Both the position numbers and the translations under genes were made by a program. From contig CAZQNT010000038.1 of the NCBI GenBank assembly GCA_964595075.1, positions 1-8,872 on the forward strand: a stretch of DNA of 8,872 bases. Direction: 5' to 3'. This document shows positions 5,841 to 8,872 of the stretch, in pieces (the first letter of the stretch is position 1; each line of letters begins with the position of its first letter). This stretch comes from JAHJFW01 sp964595075. Lineage in GTDB: Bacteria; Patescibacteriota; Patescibacteriia; 2-12-FULL-60-25. The notes beneath the pieces were generated by a model, which saw only the letters and a list, made by a program, of their open reading frames with translations, ran no database searches and was not told the origin of the DNA.

Positions 5841-6122
5841 TCAAATTCCATCATCAAAATTGTTTGAAATTGGTCTCGTCCAACTAGATTGTTTGAAATT
5901 CATTTCGTCCATCAATTTGGCGTGTAGGCGATCTAGAGCATCGTCAGTCAGTCTGGCTTGTTCTTGCATGATCTTTGGCATTTTTTCTGTAAAGTAGGCA
6001 AGCAACAAAATCATAAAGTGGGTATACACGAGCGCAACAACTACAGCCACCTGAAAAGAGGTGAAGTACCAAACCAGGCCGACTATGATCGGCCAAAATA
6101 AAATCGGTCGTAATATTTTCAT
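5841..6122 (-). CDS. Small membrane protein, function unknown
   Basis: A 93-aa protein with two hydrophobic segments, about residues 5-22 (RPILFWPIIVGLVWYFTS) and 25-44 (VAVVVALVYTHFMILLLAYF), followed by a charged helical tail (EKMPKIMQEQARLTDDALDRLHAKLMDEMNF). No catalytic motif is visible and I do not recognise a family. It starts 24 bases after the stop of the 76-aa gene on the same strand and is probably its operon partner. GAAGAAA lies upstream of the ATG as a weak ribosome site. The 3' end contains a 29-bp tandem duplication that shifts the frame: the first copy encodes MDEMNFKQ, and in that frame the second copy would end DETNFKQF-stop. The present last ~15 residues therefore look like a recent non-native extension. 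Confidence 0.65.
   Translation of the reverse strand: MKILRPILFWPIIVGLVWYFTSFQVAVVVALVYTHFMILLLAYFTEKMPKIMQEQARLTDDALDRLHAKLMDEMNFKQSSWTRPISNNFDDGI
5859..5911. repeat. 24-bp direct repeat (29-bp period) at the 3' end of the membrane protein gene
   Basis: 5859-5882 and 5888-5911 match at 21 of 24 positions (ATTGTTTGAAATT..T.TCGTCCA). The 29-bp period is not a multiple of three, so the duplication changed the reading frame of the C terminus of the gene at 5841. Confidence 0.75.
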
Positions 6123-6146
6123 ATTATTTTCTTCATCGATATTGAA

Positions 6147-6377
6147 TTAGGATAGTAAGTATGATGACTCTTTCAACCCTTGCGATAAACTCTTCAGGAA
6201 TTCTGCATTGTATCGACCGGTTTTTTTCATCTCTTTGAGTACAGTCGTCGCGTCTCTTGTCGCAGGTTCAACGAATGCCGTCTTGAAAAAAACCTTCTGC
6301 AGAGTCTCCAATGAAGCGGCGGCTTGAAGGAGTCGTCTATGTTCAAGTTTTGGAATCTTTACCATTTCATTGTTCAT
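6147..6377 (-). CDS. Small hypothetical protein (76 aa)
   Basis: The frame can be opened upstream from TTG at 6407, but ATG 6377 is preferred: a TTGATT-17-TATGCT promoter lies directly before it, and the upstream codons overlap that promoter. The product (MNNEMVKIPKLEHRRLLQAAASLETLQKVF...) is soluble and helical, with a C-terminal motif KKTGRYNAEFLKSLSQGLKESSYLL (residues about 52-76 in this numbering) that I associate with small proteins in candidate-phyla genomes, some annotated as antitoxin-like. No recognisable toxin lies beside it; its neighbour downstream is a small membrane protein. Function is unknown, and the antitoxin idea is only a guess from size and composition. Confidence 0.65.
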   Translation of the reverse strand: MNNEMVKIPKLEHRRLLQAAASLETLQKVFFKTAFVEPATRDATTVLKEMKKTGRYNAEFLKSLSQGLKESSYLLS

Positions 6378-6385
6378 ATGCGTAA

Positions 6386-6414
6386 AGCATAAGCGGTCAT
6401 GCGACAAAAATCAA
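6386..6414 (-). promoter_or_regulatory. Promoter of the 76-aa gene, near-leaderless
   Basis: On the minus strand TTGATT (6414-6409, 4 of 6), 17 bp, TATGCT (6391-6386, 4 of 6). The ATG at 6377 follows eight bases later, so the predicted leader is about two bases. It is divergent from, and nearly adjacent to, the plus-strand promoter at 6426. Confidence 0.55.
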
Positions 6415-6425
6415 TACTCGCGTAC

Positions 6426-6454
6426 GGGACATCGGGCGGTTTTTTTGGTATGCT
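6426..6454 (+). promoter_or_regulatory. Promoter of the Ig-repeat protein gene, near-leaderless
   Basis: GGGACA (6426-6431, 4 of 6), 17 bp, TATGCT (6449-6454, preceded by TGG as an extended -10). The ATG at 6464 is nine bases beyond, giving a leader of about three bases. The same TATGCT hexamer is used by the divergent gene. No Shine-Dalgarno is present. Confidence 0.5.
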
Positions 6455-6463
6455 AATTTCATT

Positions 6464-7861
6464 ATGTCTATTCGATCTATCTTTTTATCAATCTTCCCTG
6501 CCGTTATTCTATTGACAGGTATCCCGACTCGCGCCGCCACGCTCTCCCCCGGCGACCTCATAAAAGCGTCCGGCCCTTCCGTCTACTACTACGCGCAGGA
6601 CGGGAAAAGGTACGTGTTTCCAACGGAGAAAACATACTTCACTTGGTACAGCGATTTCTCATCCGTCAAAACCGTGACGGATGGCGAGCTTGCGGCTCTC
6701 ATGATCGGCGGGAACGTGACTTATCGTCCGACCGTGAAGCTCGTAAAAATTACGACCGATCCGAAAGTCTACGCGGTCGGACCGGGCAAGCAGCTGCGTT
6801 GGATCAAGACCGAAGCGCTGGCAACCGAATTGTACGGCGCGGCTTGGGCGACGATTGTGGAAGACATTCCGGATACATGTTTCATCAACTACACGATCGG
6901 CGCGGATATTTCCGTTGCAACGGATTATGATCGTTCATCGATATTAAGCGGCGCGGACACGATCCAATCGACATTCACAGTGGCAACGCCTTCTCCGACG
7001 CCATCCCCTGCTCCGGCTCCCACCACGACTTCAACCGGCGGGCTTCAACTGTCGGTATCGAAAGCAACCGTGCGCGCGGGTGACATCGAAACGCTCACGG
7101 CTGTAGCGACCTCGACTTCGGGCATATCAAAAGTGGACTTGTTCTTCGACGGAGTTCTCATACAATCATGCAATTATTCTCCGTGCGCGGGAGACGTACA
7201 AATTCCTTTATCCGGTACCAAATCATCCTATGTTGCGGAAGCGAAATCAACTGCGATAGATTCGACCGTAAGAACGCAGACATTGCAAGTCGCGCTGGAG
7301 ACCGGTTCAAGCGGCCTCGTATCCATCACCGTCGATCGCGCTATTATCAGACAAAATCAATTGGCCGGAATCACGATCGACGCGGATGTTTCGATAGCCG
7401 TTCTGCGAACCGACATATACAGGGACAACGTATCCGTGAAAGCTTGCGCGTCCAGCATACGCCAATGCCGATGGAGCGAACAGCTTACGGAACCCGTTGG
7501 AACGGTTTATGACTACTACGGAAAAGTCACGGACACGCTCGGACGAACCTACCAATCCGCGCATAAAACCGTTACAATAAGCACGAACGATTCTCCAATG
7601 GTAACCGTGAGCGTCGGAAAGACTTCCATAAATAAAGGTGAGGCGGTAGACGTAACCGTTTCGGCGAGCGATGATGACGGAATAACGCAAATCGAAATCC
7701 TGAAAGACGGTTCCGTGATCAAAACGTGCCAAAACGGCGCTCCGTGCACTCTTATAACCGGGCCTTGGCAGGAAGCCGGTACGCTGCACTTCAACGGACG
7801 AGCAACGGATGCGCTGGGTCTGACCGCTACAAATGGAGATACGATGGTAACTGTAAATTAA
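6464..7861 (+). CDS. Secreted protein: CPR-type N-terminal domain, Pro/Thr linker, three Ig-like repeats
   Basis: A 465-aa exported protein. Residues 1-24 are a signal peptide (basic start, FLSIFPAVILLTG core, TRA-A cleavage). Residues about 29-148 form a domain shared with the next gene, with YVFPTEKTYFTWYSDF (50-65) and YRPTVKLVKITTDPKVYAV (87-105); it seems to contain two related ~50-residue halves. A Pro/Thr/Ser linker follows (TPSPTPSPAPAPTTTSTG, 175-192), then three Ig-like repeats starting near 194, 284 and 379. Each has an early xVSV.(K/R)..I..G strand and a central Cys pair: C236/C241, C328/C335 and C422/C428, probably disulphides. DDDG (403-406) in the third repeat resembles calcium-type loops. 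There is no LPXTG motif or C-terminal membrane anchor, so it is released or held through the N-terminal domain. A surface adhesion or cell-wall role is plausible but inferred. Confidence 0.88.
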   Translation: MSIRSIFLSIFPAVILLTGIPTRAATLSPGDLIKASGPSVYYYAQDGKRYVFPTEKTYFTWYSDFSSVKTVTDGELAALMIGGNVTYRPTVKLVKITTDPKVYAVGPGKQLRWIKTEALATELYGAAWATIVEDIPDTCFINYTIGADISVATDYDRSSILSGADTIQSTFTVATPSPTPSPAPAPTTTSTGGLQLSVSKATVRAGDIETLTAVATSTSGISKVDLFFDGVLIQSCNYSPCAGDVQIPLSGTKSSYVAEAKSTAIDSTVRTQTLQVALETGSSGLVSITVDRAIIRQNQLAGITIDADVSIAVLRTDIYRDNVSVKACASSIRQCRWSEQLTEPVGTVYDYYGKVTDTLGRTYQSAHKTVTISTNDSPMVTVSVGKTSINKGEAVDVTVSASDDDGITQIEILKDGSVIKTCQNGAPCTLITGPWQEAGTLHFNGRATDALGLTATNGDTMVTVN

Positions 7862-7887
7862 TAATTTATTCTTATTCTTCATAGAAT
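7858..7887 (+). promoter_or_regulatory. Candidate leaderless promoter of the cupredoxin gene
   Basis: TAGAAT (7882-7887, 5 of 6) ends six bases before the ATG at 7894. A weak -35 (TTAATA, 7858-7863, 18-bp spacing) overlaps the end of the preceding gene. Read-through from 6464 is also possible, as the gap is only 32 bp. Confidence 0.4.
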
Positions 7888-7893
7888 TACTAT

Positions 7894-8691
7894 ATGCGCA
7901 ATTTCTTAAGCCGTTTCCTTGCGATAGCCGTAAGTACCGCGTCGCTCGCGCTTCCTTTTGCCGGAAACGCAACCACGACCAGCGCCTTCTCTACAGGCGA
8001 CCTAATCCGCGGCGTCTCGATTAACACCGTGTATTATTTCGCGCCGGACGGCAGGCGATACGTCTTCCCGAACGAAAAAACGTACTTCACTTGGTATACG
8101 GATTTCTCGAAAGTCAAAACGATCGCGGACTCGCAATTGGGGTCGATTCCGCTCGGATCCTCAAACGTAACATATCGTCCGGGAGTTAAAATGGTGAAAA
8201 TCACAACCGATCCGAAAGTGTACGCCGTGGATCAAGGAGGAGTCCTCCGCTGGGTCCCGACGCAAGAGATGGCGGAGACTCTTTACGGACTCAACTGGAA
8301 ACAAAAAATCGAGGACGTTGCGGATTCATTTTTCGTGAACTACAAAGTCGGCACGGCTCTTGAACAGTCATCCGATTTTACGCCCGCCAACGTAACCACG
8401 CAGACGCCAACAATCGCAGCGGATAAACAATTCGATGAAACCATGGTCACGATCACTGTCGGAGGAGTTTCAACAGGGTTCGTGCCCGTTTCGACAACCG
8501 TCAAAAAAGGATCAACGGTGGTTTGGACGAATCGAGATATCAACGACCACACCGTCGTCGGCAGTTCGATCGACTCAGGAACGCTGCGACCGGGAAATTC
8601 TTACAGTAAAAAGTTCTCTACCGTGGGCTCGTTCGACTACCACTGCGGTATCCATTCGAGCATGACAGGAACCATTAACGTGGTGGAATAA
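7894..8691 (+). CDS. Secreted cupredoxin with CPR-type N-terminal domain
   Basis: A 265-aa exported protein. Residues 1-26 are a signal peptide (hydrophobic core FLAIAVSTASLALPFAG, cleavage near GNA). Residues about 33-153 repeat the N-terminal domain of the preceding gene (YVFPNEKTYFTWYTDF at 56-71, YRPGVKMVKITTDPKVYAV at 94-112), well over half identical. After a linker, residues about 182-265 are a plastocyanin/amicyanin-like fold: VTITVGG..., KKGSTVVWTN (204-213), NDHTV with ligand H219, then YHCGIHSSM with C251, H254 and M257. All four type 1 copper ligands (His, Cys, His, Met) are present and ordered as in blue copper proteins, so copper binding outside the membrane is likely. Whether it serves electron transfer or copper capture is unknown; no redox partner is in the window. 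Only 32 bp separates it from the paralogue. Confidence 0.92.
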   Translation: MRNFLSRFLAIAVSTASLALPFAGNATTTSAFSTGDLIRGVSINTVYYFAPDGRRYVFPNEKTYFTWYTDFSKVKTIADSQLGSIPLGSSNVTYRPGVKMVKITTDPKVYAVDQGGVLRWVPTQEMAETLYGLNWKQKIEDVADSFFVNYKVGTALEQSSDFTPANVTTQTPTIAADKQFDETMVTITVGGVSTGFVPVSTTVKKGSTVVWTNRDINDHTVVGSSIDSGTLRPGNSYSKKFSTVGSFDYHCGIHSSMTGTINVVE

Positions 8692-8721
8692 CTTAAAATA
8701 GAACCTTCTGATTTAAGAGAA

Positions 8722-8756
8722 CGTCATTGCGAGGAGTAGCAACGACGTGGCAATCC
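8722..8756 (+). repeat. GTCATTGCGAGG palindromic repeat, copy A
   Basis: Begins CGTCATTGCGAGGAG and ends CGACGTGGCAATCC. The two ends are partly complementary (ATTGC/GCAAT), so each copy can fold alone. It resembles a dispersed intergenic repeat with this core that I recall from many bacterial genomes. Confidence 0.75.
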
Positions 8757-8765
8757 AACCATTCC

Positions 8766-8802
8766 CGTCATTGCGAGGAGCGAACACGCGACGTGGCAAT
8801 CT
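8766..8802 (+). repeat. GTCATTGCGAGG palindromic repeat, copy B
   Basis: Begins CGTCATTGCGAGGAG and ends CGACGTGGCAATCT, matching copy A at both ends with a different middle. It is in direct orientation to copy A, 9 bp after it. Confidence 0.75.
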
Positions 8803-8824
8803 TTCAGAGTAAATTTTCTTATAA

Positions 8825-8860
8825 AGATTGCCGCGTCGCACAAGCCTCCTCGCAATGACG
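8825..8860 (-). repeat. GTCATTGCGAGG palindromic repeat, copy C (inverted)
   Basis: On the minus strand it reads CGTCATTGCGAGGAG ... GCGACGCGGCAATCT, the same element as A and B but inverted. Copies B and C face each other: GGCAATCTTT (8795-8804) pairs with AAAGATTGCC (8823-8832), and the outer CGTCATTGCGAGGAG arms also pair, forming a large stem over 8766-8860 with an AT-rich loop. It lies after the cupredoxin gene and could stop transcription or protect 3' ends. Confidence 0.75.
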
Positions 8861-8872
8861 GAGGGGATAGAT

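Noticed and set aside
5645..5887. An 80-aa plus-strand open frame
   Set aside because: It overlaps the end of gene 5197 in another frame and then the rpe fragment and the convergent gene's 3' end; only the rpe-like peptide inside it is meaningful.
5841..6377. Toxin-antitoxin pair
   Set aside because: The two small genes are in one unit, but neither shows a nuclease, kinase or pore-toxin motif; size and context alone do not justify the call.
7307..7972. A 221-aa minus-strand frame opposite the Ig repeats
   Set aside because: It overlaps two strongly supported secreted-protein genes and has a biased, motif-free composition.
8692..8717. Terminator CTTAAA...TTTAAG after the cupredoxin gene
   Set aside because: A 6-bp AT-only stem with a 14-nt loop and no U-tract is too weak; the B/C repeat stem further on is the better candidate.
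8722..8860. CRISPR array
   Set aside because: Only three copies, one inverted, with spacing of 9 and 22 bp and internal variation; these are palindromic intergenic repeats.

Overview
The window looks like part of a chromosome from a Candidate Phyla Radiation (Patescibacteria) bacterium, most likely Parcubacteria-like. The reasons are short genes of unknown function, tight gene packing, an rpiB-rpe pair, few Shine-Dalgarno sequences, and two adjacent secreted proteins sharing an N-terminal domain (YVFP[TN]EKTYFTWY ... YRP.VK.VKITTDPKVYAV) that I associate from memory with this radiation. TGA is used as a stop (ileS and the gene at 5841), which argues against the TGA=Gly lineages Gracilibacteria and Absconditabacteria. 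The lineage call is inference; no rRNA gene is present.

Layout. 1-337 (minus): GC-rich 5' part of an unknown gene running off the left edge, with its own TTGACA promoter and a clear AGGAG. 514-3860 (minus): a small coiled-coil protein followed by isoleucyl-tRNA synthetase (ileS), separated by a spacer full of ATCGTT/AACGAT units. 3995-5121 (plus): rpiB and rpe, the two pentose-phosphate enzymes that interconvert ribulose-5-P with ribose-5-P and xylulose-5-P; a 48-bp GC-rich double-hairpin element sits exactly between them and supplies the rpiB stop codon. 5197-5727 (plus): a membrane-anchored protein of unknown function, followed at 5747-5803 by a decayed copy of the rpe 3' end, so this gene lies between two copies of that end. 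5841-6377 (minus): a two-gene unit of a small soluble protein and a small membrane protein. 6464-8691 (plus): two secreted proteins sharing the same N-terminal domain, one continuing into three Ig-like repeats and the other into a type 1 copper (cupredoxin) domain. 8722-8860: three copies of a GTCATTGCGAGG...GGCAATC palindromic repeat, two of them facing each other.

Regulation. For at least five genes (rpiB, 5197, 6377, 6464, 7894) a -10-like hexamer ends 6-9 bases before the ATG, which puts the predicted transcription start at or within about 3 bases of the start codon. These genes appear to be leaderless, whereas the gene at the left edge has a classical leader and Shine-Dalgarno.

The most notable signals are the rpe 3'-end duplication around gene 5197, the secreted copper protein built on the shared N-terminal domain, and the leaderless promoter pattern. 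I see no CRISPR array, transposase, integrase, tRNA or rRNA gene. No stretch without a gene exceeds 300 bases.
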